Positions 7,615 to 12,744 of a stretch of DNA of 13,872 nt are shown in pieces. A program made the translations under genes and the position numbers. The notes under the pieces are model-generated. The model was not told the origin of the DNA. It was given only the letters and a program-made list of their open reading frames with translations, and did not search any database. The first letter of the stretch is position 1. Each line of letters starts with the position of its first letter. Where the stretch lies: NCBI GenBank assembly GCA_030613665.1, contig JAUWLN010000031.1, positions 1-13,872 of the forward strand, read 5' to 3'. This DNA comes from Dehalococcoidia bacterium (GTDB taxonomy: Bacteria; Chloroflexota; Dehalococcoidia; Dehalococcoidales; RBG-16-60-22).

Positions 7615-8646
7615 TCACTCGTTCCAGCTGCCCATATCGGCAATTGCCTGGTAGAGGACATCCACCGCTCGTTCGGCATTGCTCAGGTCAGCTACTTCGA
7701 TGAGGGAGTGGCTGTACCTCCGGGCCGCCACAAACATGAAAGTCGACTCAATATCCGGGTTCACCTCGTACGCAATGTTATGGTCGGACCAAATCCCGGT
7801 GCTTACGTCAACGTGGAATGGGACGTCCAGTTTTTTAGCCGCGTCAATCAACAGCTGGTTTAAACGGGGGCTGGCGAAATTGACCGTGGCGGGGTAAGGG
7901 GTCGCAGGCTGGGTGAAGGCGAGTCGGCGCACGCCCAGTCCGGTACGCATCGGGCCCGTGCGCTGGATATCGGGTTTGGCATCCTGGGCGAAGCCGGTGT
8001 CTAGGGCAATGAACCAGTCGGGCGTTACCTGCCGTAGAAAATGCCTGACGCCAAAGCTGCCTATCTCCTCCTGAACCGAGCCAACGAAATAGATGTCATG
8101 CTTTGGGGGCCTGGTCAGCTTTCGGGCTAGCTCGACGAGGACGGCGCAGCCCACCCGGTCATCAATGGATTGACTCGCCAGTATCGTTTTGCTATCGTCA
8201 AGCCAGCGCGGCGGACAGTCGAAGACAATGGGGTCACCCACCGAGACGAACTCCTGCCGGCCGCCAACGTCTATCCACAAGGTGCCTGTTTCATGGCTGC
8301 CAACGGTGCTGCTGGCACAGACAACGCCGGGGACATCCCGCTCGGCACCGAGTATGAGCACCGGGGTACCGGGCAGATTGCCAAAGTCAATCCAGCCTAT
8401 CTTGTCAAACCAGACAAACTCGTCAACTTTCATCACCACCATGCTGACCTGGTCCAGATGTGCGACCAGCGCCAGCGAACGCTTGCCCTCCGTCCCTTTC
8501 TTCCTGGCGATGAGATTACCTATCTTATCAATGTAAATCTCATCAACGAGGTCTTTAAGCAGCTCTTGGAGCCGATTGGCTACCCGACCTTCAAAGCCGA
8601 CGGGACCGGGAATCTGGACCAGTTCATAGACTAAATCGTTAATCAT
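7615..8646 (-). CDS. M42-family metallopeptidase (glutamyl aminopeptidase / endoglucanase-M type)
   Basis: Cytosolic di-metal aminopeptidase of the M42 family, which forms large TET-like shells. Metal and catalytic residues can be placed: H63 and D65 in VAHLDQ, D162 or D163 in SIDDRVG, the catalytic base and ligand E193-E194 in VQEEIG, D216 in ALDTG, and H289 in WSDHN. Length 343 is typical. The first site reads HLDQ where HMDE is usual, a mild divergence. It is transcribed alone: a strong promoter lies just upstream (8696-8725), a 162-base gap separates it from the operon, and no clear terminator was seen after its stop. Peptide turnover for carbon and nitrogen is the likely role. Confidence 0.9.
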   Translation of the reverse strand: MINDLVYELVQIPGPVGFEGRVANRLQELLKDLVDEIYIDKIGNLIARKKGTEGKRSLALVAHLDQVSMVVMKVDEFVWFDKIGWIDFGNLPGTPVLILGAERDVPGVVCASSTVGSHETGTLWIDVGGRQEFVSVGDPIVFDCPPRWLDDSKTILASQSIDDRVGCAVLVELARKLTRPPKHDIYFVGSVQEEIGSFGVRHFLRQVTPDWFIALDTGFAQDAKPDIQRTGPMRTGLGVRRLAFTQPATPYPATVNFASPRLNQLLIDAAKKLDVPFHVDVSTGIWSDHNIAYEVNPDIESTFMFVAARRYSHSLIEVADLSNAERAVDVLYQAIADMGSWNE

Positions 8647-8695
8647 GACCGCACTCTTTTCTGATAATTAATATAAAGTTGACTACCAAGAAGAA

Positions 8696-8725
8696 ATCAT
8701 AGCATTGCCCTTTCTCATGTGTCAA
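8696..8725 (-). promoter_or_regulatory. Sigma-70-type promoter of the M42 peptidase gene
   Basis: On the minus strand TTGACA (8725-8720) is followed after 18 bases by TATGAT (8701-8696), preceded by TGC as in an extended -10. The start of transcription would fall near 8689, giving a leader of roughly 43 bases. Confidence 0.75.
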
Positions 8726-8780
8726 ACCTGCGGGGCTCTCTATCAGCTTAAAAACCAAATTTAATGTGTAGCTGTATTTA

Positions 8781-8789
8781 TGCTATACT
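8781..8789 (+). promoter_or_regulatory. Extended -10 of the tRNA-Thr fragment
   Basis: TGCTATACT ends ten bases before the first base of the tRNA acceptor stem, the right distance for a tRNA promoter. No good -35 is seen. The promoter looks intact although the tRNA behind it is not. Confidence 0.55.
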
Positions 8790-8798
8790 TTGCCTTGG

Positions 8799-8835
8799 GC
8801 CAGCGTAGCTCAGGGGTAGAGCAGCGGTTTCGTAA
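8799..8835 (+). tRNA. 5' half of tRNA-Thr(CGU), cut at the anticodon loop
   Basis: The bases fold as the first half of a tRNA: acceptor strand GCCAGCG (8799-8805), TA, D-stem GCTC / GAGC (8808-8811 and 8819-8822) around AGGGGTA, A26, anticodon-stem strand GCGGT (8824-8828) and the seven-base loop TTCGTAA (8829-8835) with anticodon CGT, threonine. The next bases should be ACCGC to close the anticodon stem; instead the sequence is TCTCG, and no variable loop, T-arm or CGCTGGC acceptor strand follows anywhere in the window. The break at the 3' edge of the anticodon loop is the usual crossover place of tyrosine-recombinase elements that use tRNA genes. So this is most likely an att-site remnant and not a working tRNA. 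Confidence 0.8.
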
Positions 8836-8940
8836 TCTCGAGCCCGAAGTACCGTTCCATCGTGTCCCATATCGTTTGGTACAGTCCCACGACCTCCGAA
8901 ACTACGATTGGTGTGGTTGGTTGTAATTCGCTGTGGCGGG

Positions 8941-8969
8941 ACGTCAACGTCAAAGCCGACGTCAAAATC
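8941..8969 (+). repeat. Copy 1 of the ACGTCAAA double repeat
   Basis: ACGTCAAA occurs at 8947-8954 and again at 8959-8966, exactly 12 bases apart, preceded by a partial unit ACGTCA at 8941-8946. About ten bases upstream, TGTGGCGGG resembles the sequence before copy 3. It is about 100 bases after the tRNA fragment. Confidence 0.7.
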
Positions 8970-8970
8970 A

Positions 8971-8996
8971 AGAGGGGAGCGATGAAGCTCCCCTCT
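8971..8996. terminator. 10-bp perfect hairpin
   Basis: AGAGGGGAGC (8971-8980), loop GATGAA, GCTCCCCTCT (8987-8996). Read on the minus strand it is followed by TGATTTTG, which is moderately T-rich, so it could end transcription coming from the selenoprotein gene. On the plus strand there is no T run. Directly after it CTTAC/GTAAG/CTTAC (8997-9017) can form two competing small hairpins. Confidence 0.5.
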
Positions 8997-9030
8997 CTTA
9001 CTAAGTAAGTATCTTACTACTCCGCCAGCC

Positions 9031-9072
9031 GTCAAGAATATAGGCTTCGCCTGACTTTCAGTCGTTCTTGAC
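9031..9072. other. Possible three-way-junction structure
   Basis: An outer 8-bp stem GTCAAGAA (9031-9038) / TTCTTGAC (9065-9072) encloses two small hairpins, AGGC-TTC-GCCT (9042-9052) and GACT-TTC-AGTC (9053-9063). All three stems are perfectly paired and the two inner loops are identical (TTC on plus, GAA on minus). It could be a folded RNA or a single-strand DNA recombination or replication structure. No known RNA class was recognised. Confidence 0.45.
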
Positions 9073-9112
9073 TGCCTGACCTCCTGCGTGTAAAGCACTC
9101 TTGTTAAAAGGT

Positions 9113-9129
9113 GGAGGCCACTTGCCTCC
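9113..9129 (-). terminator. Weak hairpin downstream of the selenoprotein gene
   Basis: GGAGGC, five-base loop, GCCTCC. On the minus strand it is followed by ACCTTTT, and it lies about 76 bases beyond the stop codon of the HesB-like gene, so it is a candidate intrinsic terminator for it. The stem is only 6 bp. Confidence 0.35.
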
Positions 9130-9204
9130 TTTCAGACTAGATATTATATGACATCCTAAATGGTATTCTTCCTATAACGAATTCATCGCACTAGTCAGCG
9201 AATA

Positions 9205-9504
9205 TCAACAGCTACAACCCGTACAACCCGTTTGCCCGGGGTTGTTTATGACGAAACCCTCTCCGTCCGTTGATTGGATATAATCAATCATGTTTCCATC
9301 TGAATAGGGTTTAACTTCATCAGATATTAAAAGGGCAATACCGTTTACCTGGGTTGTTTCCTCATTCTCTTTTAGCTCATCCAGAGCTAATCCTAAACGG
9401 GGGCCACCTCAGCCTGCTTCAATTGCTATACGTAAATATTTACCTGAATTTTCGCTTAGTACCTCATTTATTTTGTCTCTGGCTACATCTGTTATCTCTA
9501 GCAT
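9205..9504 (-). CDS. HesB/IscA-like selenoprotein (in-frame UGA = Sec32)
   Basis: The frame from ATG 9504 to TGA 9207-9205 gives 99 residues if the TGA at 9411-9409 (codon 32) is read through as selenocysteine (U). It reads MLEITDVARDKINEVL, then LRIAIEAG-U-GGPRLGLALDE, a beta-rich middle (VNGIALLISDEV), and a cysteine-rich tail G-C94-T-G-C97-S-C99. This matches HesB/IscA A-type iron-sulfur proteins, where the motif is AG-C-GGP or GG-C-SG and the C-terminus carries a second cysteine group; the UGA replaces exactly the conserved cysteine. A related family of HesB-like selenoproteins is known (TIGR01911, from memory). Support for a live gene: AGGAGG Shine-Dalgarno at about 9512-9518, TATAAT at 9540-9535, an unbroken frame on both sides of the UGA, and a SECIS-like hairpin right after it. 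The likely role is iron-sulfur or selenium-linked redox chemistry. The alternative is a nonsense-mutated pseudogene. Confidence 0.85.
9372..9390 (-). promoter_or_regulatory. Candidate bacterial SECIS element
   Basis: On the mRNA strand TTAGCTC (9390-9384), loop TGGAT (9383-9379), GAGCTAA (9378-9372): a perfect 7-bp stem with a five-base loop containing GG. It begins 18 bases after the UGA, so the apical loop starts 25 bases after it. This fits the bacterial SECIS rules as I know them: a hairpin within the coding sequence, loop about 16-37 bases beyond the UGA, and a guanine in the first two loop positions. It encodes LALDELK, so it is compatible with the reading frame. SelB would bind here. 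Confidence 0.75.
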
Positions 9505-9767
9505 TTTCTTTACCTCCTTTTATTTATGTTTTGAATTATACTAGTAGTGAACCAATGGCGTATATGACTTATATCACCTATAGCGAACTGATTAAGAAGC
9601 CATTAAACGAGATAGCTCACTTCGACAAATGGTAGGGACTCTTAGAACTGTGCTCTCAGAGTAAATCACTAGCTGCTTCAGCAGATATCATCTATGGTAA
9701 AGTCCAGCCCCAGTTCGCTCAGCTTCTTCTTGGTTGGATTGCCGCTATATAGCTCTAACTCGGCACG

Positions 9768-9923
9768 CTATACCGCTGTTATTGTGACTTTGATGGATTC
9801 CGGACTACCCAGTTCTTTGACTTGCTCTTTAGTTAAATAGATGGTCAATGGGTGGTCCTCTTTGTTCTCCTTGAATCTCCAAGTGCCTGGGGTCTCTTTC
9901 TCTTTAACAAGTATGATCTCCAT
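9768..9923 (-). CDS. Small hypothetical protein (51 residues), with a coding-like continuation after its amber stop
   Basis: ATG at 9923 has an AAGGAG ribosome binding site nine bases upstream and opens a frame of 51 codons: MEIILVKEKETPGTWRFKEN, a segment with HPLTIYLTKEQVKELG, ending KVTITAV and TAG at 9770-9768. It is soluble, charged and has no motif I recognise. After the TAG the same frame runs on for 29 codons with protein-like composition (RAELELYSGNPTKKKLSELG, then LDFTIDDIC) to TGA at 9680-9678. The gene may have been about 81 residues long and lost its end to an amber mutation, or the 51-residue form may be the true product. The function is unknown. It is divergent from the ADP-ribosylglycohydrolase gene. 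Confidence 0.5.
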   Translation of the reverse strand: MEIILVKEKETPGTWRFKENKEDHPLTIYLTKEQVKELGSPESIKVTITAV

Positions 9924-9942
9924 TTGTGCTGTCTCCTTTTTC

Positions 9943-10014
9943 TGGAGTCGAACTCCACCTGAACCGACGGAAGTGATCCCGGTATCGCTTAGGGAGGGAT
10001 AGATGTTTCAGGTG
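9943..10014. promoter_or_regulatory. Inverted repeats between two divergent genes
   Basis: TGGAGT-CGA-ACTCCA (9943-9957) forms a 6-bp hairpin just before the ribosome binding site of the 51-residue gene. CACCTGAA (9956-9963) is repeated in inverted form as TTCAGGTG (10007-10014). These could be operators or a leader hairpin; there is no direct evidence for either. Confidence 0.3.
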
Positions 10015-10059
10015 TTTCCAGTATATTCTATTGATCTTGTTCACAGACTGCAAGAGGGA

Positions 10060-10068
10060 TGCTATAAT
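10060..10068 (+). promoter_or_regulatory. Extended -10 promoter of the ADP-ribosylglycohydrolase gene
   Basis: TGCTATAAT ends eight bases before the ATG at 10077, so transcription should start at or within a base or two of the start codon. A weak TTGTTC lies 20 bases upstream; the extended -10 probably suffices. The mRNA would be leaderless. Confidence 0.6.
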
Positions 10069-10076
10069 TTCAGTCT

Positions 10077-11036
10077 ATGAACAATCGTATTGTTAAAGGC
10101 AAGTTCCTCGGATGTTTATTAGGAGCTGCCATAGGTGATGCTATGGGGCAAGCTATTGGCACAACCATCTATGATTTTGAAGAGGAAGACAGGCAAGTCT
10201 CTAGCGATGAAATCCAGGTTCTGGCCAGGGTGTTGCCGACCCTGAGTTATACAGATGATACACATATGACCATCGGTGTTGCTGAGTCTCTCATAGCATG
10301 CAAGGGATTCGATGGTAGCCATATGGTTCAGCGTTTCATTGCCAACTACGACAATGAGCCCTGGCGGGGTTATGCCCCTGGTCCACCAAATATATTCGAG
10401 CTTATCAAGCAAGGACGGCCATGGAACAAGGCAGCAGCTGACATTTATCCCGATGGCTCGTTTGGCAACGGCGCCGCGATGCGGGTATCTCCGCTAGGTT
10501 TATTCTTCTGGGATAACCATGCCCGGTTGATTCAAGCGGTGTATCATGCGAGTCGAATTACCCATCACCATCCCTTGGGGGTAGAAGGAGCGATATTAGA
10601 GGCCATAACGGTGGCACTCGCCGTAGAGGAATCACCGGCCAGTTCGTTTGATGTACGGCTCTTTATTTCTAACCTGCTCGGCTATACCACTAAAGACGTC
10701 TACCGCACCAAAATAGCCAGCATGGAACCCCTATTGGCTTGCCCCGATGACAAGACCAGGATAGTGGAAGAGCTTGGTCATGGAGTCGAAGCCTTCAATT
10801 CCGTTCCTGCCGCCATCTTCTCTTTCTTATCAAACCACAGAAATTTCATATCAACCGTAACATACGCAATCAGCCTTGGCGGAGACACCGACACCATAGC
10901 TTCTATGGCGGGAGCTATTTCCGGTGCCTATTTGGGCATAGATGCCATCCCCGGCGACTGGATAGAGCAGGTGGAGAATCGAGACTACATATTGAGGCTA
11001 GCCAACAAGCTGTGGCAAGTGTCGATTAAGAGCTAG
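10077..11036 (+). CDS. ADP-ribosylglycohydrolase family protein (DraG/ARH type)
   Basis: Removes ADP-ribose from modified proteins or other acceptors, using two magnesium or similar ions. Family features: N-terminal KFLGCLLGAAIGDAMG (9-24), the first metal motif YTDDT (58-62), GNGAAMRVSPLG in the middle, ASRITHHHP, and the second metal motif GGDTDTIASMAGAISGAYLG (268-287) with D270 and D272 as ligands. Length 319 is normal and no ligand is missing. There is no ADP-ribosyltransferase beside it, so its substrate is unknown; a partner may lie elsewhere. It has its own promoter and no Shine-Dalgarno, consistent with leaderless translation from ATG 10077. Copy 2 of the ACGTCAAA repeat lies about 30 bases after its stop. 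Confidence 0.92.
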   Translation: MNNRIVKGKFLGCLLGAAIGDAMGQAIGTTIYDFEEEDRQVSSDEIQVLARVLPTLSYTDDTHMTIGVAESLIACKGFDGSHMVQRFIANYDNEPWRGYAPGPPNIFELIKQGRPWNKAAADIYPDGSFGNGAAMRVSPLGLFFWDNHARLIQAVYHASRITHHHPLGVEGAILEAITVALAVEESPASSFDVRLFISNLLGYTTKDVYRTKIASMEPLLACPDDKTRIVEELGHGVEAFNSVPAAIFSFLSNHRNFISTVTYAISLGGDTDTIASMAGAISGAYLGIDAIPGDWIEQVENRDYILRLANKLWQVSIKS

Positions 11037-11067
11037 AAAGCATCAGGCCACCTTCTCTTGGAACCAT

Positions 11068-11121
11068 AATGTTGAAGGTAACCTACTGTGTCCCGCCGTT
11101 AACGTCAAAGTGAACGTCAAA
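11068..11121 (+). repeat. Copy 2 of the ACGTCAAA double repeat
   Basis: ACGTCAAA at 11102-11109 and 11114-11121, 12 bases apart. AATGTTGAA stands 34 bases upstream of the first unit, as in copy 3 (35 bases), and GTA-x-CC-x3-TGT is shared in between. The copy lies in the 235-base gap after the ADP-ribosylglycohydrolase gene. Confidence 0.7.
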
Positions 11122-11168
11122 ATTATGGAAGAGTTATCACTCCCCCTTCACCCTTTTCCCACAAAAAC

Positions 11169-11192
11169 CTACAACATTGTAGTATAAACTAC
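11169..11192. promoter_or_regulatory. Overlapping palindromes, candidate operator of the XRE-NYN gene
   Basis: CTACAA-CA-TTGTAG (11169-11182) and GTAGT-ATAA-ACTAC (11179-11192) overlap and end eight bases before the -35 box. XRE repressors often bind such short palindromes next to their own promoter, so autoregulation by the XRE-NYN protein is plausible. Confidence 0.5.
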
Positions 11193-11199
11193 CGTTTAC

Positions 11200-11228
11200 T
11201 TGACAAACCTACGAATAGACTTTATAAT
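11200..11228 (+). promoter_or_regulatory. Consensus sigma-70 promoter of the XRE-NYN gene
   Basis: TTGACA (11200-11205), a 17-base spacer, TATAAT (11223-11228): both boxes match the full consensus with ideal spacing. Transcription would start near 11235, leaving a leader of about 37 bases with AAAGGAG before the ATG at 11272. Confidence 0.9.
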
Positions 11229-11271
11229 ATCTATTACGTTACTAATAATGAAGTCGAGCAAAGGAGAAAAC

Positions 11272-11979
11272 ATGACACCCATTAAACCAGGTAGGTTCAA
11301 GTTCTCTTCTGAAAGTATTATGGAGGTCAGAAAGCAAATGGGATTAACTCAGAATCAAATGGCTAATCAAATCGGTATTGAGCCAAATACACTATGGCGT
11401 TGGGAAAATAATAAGAGCGTTCCAGACGCAGATGCTCTCGCTAAGATCCATTCTTTATCAGTAGAACGTGGAATTACTCCAAACTTCTTTAAGGGTAAAG
11501 GTTTAGGAAGAACAAGACTAATAGTAATGTGGGACTTTCAGAATATGGGAGTGTCGGCAACTGATGTTCCTGCTGTAGATGCATGGATAAAGGAAGAATT
11601 AAATAGCAGATTTCCTTCAATGCCCTACAGAAGGTATAAGGCCTTCGCCCATCCGTCCCAGTCATCGGCGAGTGATGAATTAATGAAATTGGGATGGAAA
11701 GTCTGGGAAGATGAAGAGGATCTCGACGAAGACTTGATTCAGCAAAGCCTTAGTGATTGTGGGCAAAGTGCGTCCGAAACCGTATATGTGATTATTACAA
11801 AAGATGGTGATTATACTGATCTACTCAGAGAACTACGGGAAAGAGGGGTTAGAAATTTCCTGTTCGCACCGCAAGAAGCAAATGGTAATTTGGTGAATGA
11901 AGTCGGTGAAAAACGATGGATACCATGGAAAGGGACTTTTAATATGTGGTATTCAACTTTCTTGCGACCACTTCAATAA
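11272..11979 (+). CDS. XRE helix-turn-helix / NYN (PIN-like) nuclease-fold fusion
   Basis: A 235-residue protein. Residues 15-70 form an XRE DNA-binding domain (MEVRKQMGLTQNQMANQIGI then TLWRWENNKSVP). Residues about 82-205 resemble an NYN domain, a metal-dependent RNase fold: D88 and N91 in VMWDFQNMG, acidic D152/D154, and D178-G-D180-Y-T-D in IITKDGDYTDLLRELRERG. The first two acidic sites and the D-x-D motif are the expected catalytic residues. I chose ATG 11272, not the longer frame upstream, because it has AAAGGAG eight bases before it and the longer frame would start on the promoter. Composition is more AT-rich than the left-hand operon, suggesting transfer. It could be a self-regulated RNase or a defence or stress factor. 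No antitoxin-like partner is adjacent. Copy 3 of the repeat begins just after its stop. Confidence 0.85.
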   Translation: MTPIKPGRFKFSSESIMEVRKQMGLTQNQMANQIGIEPNTLWRWENNKSVPDADALAKIHSLSVERGITPNFFKGKGLGRTRLIVMWDFQNMGVSATDVPAVDAWIKEELNSRFPSMPYRRYKAFAHPSQSSASDELMKLGWKVWEDEEDLDEDLIQQSLSDCGQSASETVYVIITKDGDYTDLLRELRERGVRNFLFAPQEANGNLVNEVGEKRWIPWKGTFNMWYSTFLRPLQ

Positions 11980-11980
11980 C

Positions 11981-12035
11981 AATGTTGAAATGTAGCCAGG
12001 TGTTAGCGTGCGGGAACGTCAAACCCAACGTCAAA
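11981..12035 (+). repeat. Copy 3 of the ACGTCAAA double repeat
   Basis: ACGTCAAA at 12016-12023 and 12028-12035, 12 bases apart, with AATGTTGAA at 11981-11989 as in copy 2. The copy begins right after the TAA of the XRE-NYN gene. A small hairpin AAGCC-AGCTAC-GGCTT follows immediately. Confidence 0.7.
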
Positions 12036-12078
12036 GCCAGCTACGGCTTGAGCGTGAGCCTATGAAGCGTTTAGTTGT

Positions 12079-12130
12079 TGGACGGAAAGACGGGGGGCGG
12101 GGCTCTATCCCCTATGTGTCTAATCGTCCA
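12079..12130. other. Long interrupted hairpin
   Basis: TGGACG (12079-12084) pairs with CGTCCA (12125-12130), AGAC (12088-12091) with GTCT (12118-12121), and GGGG (12099-12102) with CCCC (12109-12112), separated by internal loops of three and five to seven bases. It lies between the convergent XRE-NYN and J-domain genes, where a terminator would be expected, but there is no T run. A folded recombination site is another possibility. Confidence 0.4.
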
Positions 12131-12170
12131 TTAAGGTGGACCGAGTTGAGCGACAAGTGCGGTATAGTGG

Positions 12171-12563
12171 CTACTTTCGATGACGTTGCCAGGTCATTAA
12201 GAGCCAGAGTAGCAGGAACACAAGGCCTGCTATCAGAAAAAGTTTGACGTTGAAACGCAGCAGAAGTAACAGTATGCCCACCGATGTCACCAAGAACCAC
12301 CAGGGGTACTGTGTGGTCGAAGTTTCCTCTATCGTCTGTTGCTGACCATGGAGCCGCGACACATCGTGTTCCTTCCTCTTCACCGGATCAGAGAGCACCG
12401 CATAGGCGGCATTGAGCAGCTTCATTCTTTCCGTGGCCTCAGGCGATGGGTCAACGTCAGGGTGGTGATTAGCTGCCAAGCTACGATAGGCAGCCTTTAT
12501 AACCTCAGGCTCGGCACACGGGTCCACCTGAAGGATGGTGTAATAATCCGGATCCGACTTCAT
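12171..12563 (-). CDS. J-domain protein with two C-terminal membrane segments
   Basis: Residues 5-68 are a DnaJ J-domain: DYYTILQVDP, KAAYRSLAANHHPDVDPSPE with the HPD triad at 34-36 that stimulates DnaK, and MKLLNAAYAVLSDPVKRKEHD. A short linker leads to two hydrophobic stretches, about 88-103 (WWFLVTSVGILLLLLR) and 106-124 (VKLFLIAGLVFLLLWLLMT), then WQRHRK. It has no G/F-rich, zinc-finger or peptide-binding domains, so it is a short type III J-protein of 130 residues, probably held in the membrane with its J-domain in the cytosol, recruiting DnaK there. The start at 12563 has GAGGA close upstream. The client is unknown. The small zincin gene lies 181 bases upstream on the same strand. Confidence 0.87.
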   Translation of the reverse strand: MKSDPDYYTILQVDPCAEPEVIKAAYRSLAANHHPDVDPSPEATERMKLLNAAYAVLSDPVKRKEHDVSRLHGQQQTIEETSTTQYPWWFLVTSVGILLLLLRFNVKLFLIAGLVFLLLWLLMTWQRHRK

Positions 12564-12744
12564 TTCCTCACTTCCGATGGCTTAGGGCTGGCCAGGGCCT
12601 TGAACAACTTTGAACTAGAATTCAGCATCACTTCGCCTTTTTACACGCATGAGCTACTCTCTAACAGATTTATTGCATGCCTCCACAAAGGATACCACTT
12701 CTTAAGTTAGGACTACCGGGAGAAGGTCGGGGCTCCCTTTTCAG

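Larger units (their letters stand above)
8647..9204. other. Gene-free stretch: promoters, tRNA fragment and dense inverted repeats
   Basis: No protein-coding gene is supported in these 558 bases. The left third carries the divergent promoters of the M42 gene and of the tRNA fragment. From 8836 to about 8935 there are open frames on both strands, none recognisable. From 8941 to 9130 the DNA is crowded with direct and inverted repeats listed separately. The rest (9130-9204) shows nothing distinct. Confidence 0.7.

Noticed and set aside
9031..9072. Hammerhead ribozyme for the three-way junction
   Set aside because: The conserved CUGANGA and GAAA core strands are not at the junction.
8778..9098. 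106-codon minus-strand frame across the tRNA fragment
   Set aside because: It runs through the tRNA half, the repeat and the hairpins; composition is not protein-like and no family is recognisable.
9556..9636. Short plus-strand frame reading MAYMTYITYSELIKKPLNEI and a few more residues
   Set aside because: Only about 25 codons, no ribosome binding site, and it lies in the promoter zone of the selenoprotein gene.
9768..9770. Pyrrolysine or programmed read-through at the TAG of the small gene
   Set aside because: No supporting structure or known family; a plain stop or a mutation explains it.
9943..9957. T-arm-like sequence (GGAGTTCGACTCC on the minus strand) as the missing tRNA 3' half
   Set aside because: It is on the opposite strand, the stem is not a standard 5-bp T-stem, and no acceptor strand matching GCCAGCG follows.
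8941..12035. ACGTCAAA repeats as a CRISPR array or as integron attC sites
   Set aside because: Copies are 0.9-2.2 kb apart with genes between, so not CRISPR. They lack the paired RYYYAAC / GTTRRRY ends of attC and no integron integrase is present.
12008..12247. 79-codon plus-strand frame after the XRE-NYN gene
   Set aside because: It begins inside the repeat, crosses the interrupted hairpin and overlaps the end of the J-domain gene; no ribosome binding site or protein-like pattern.
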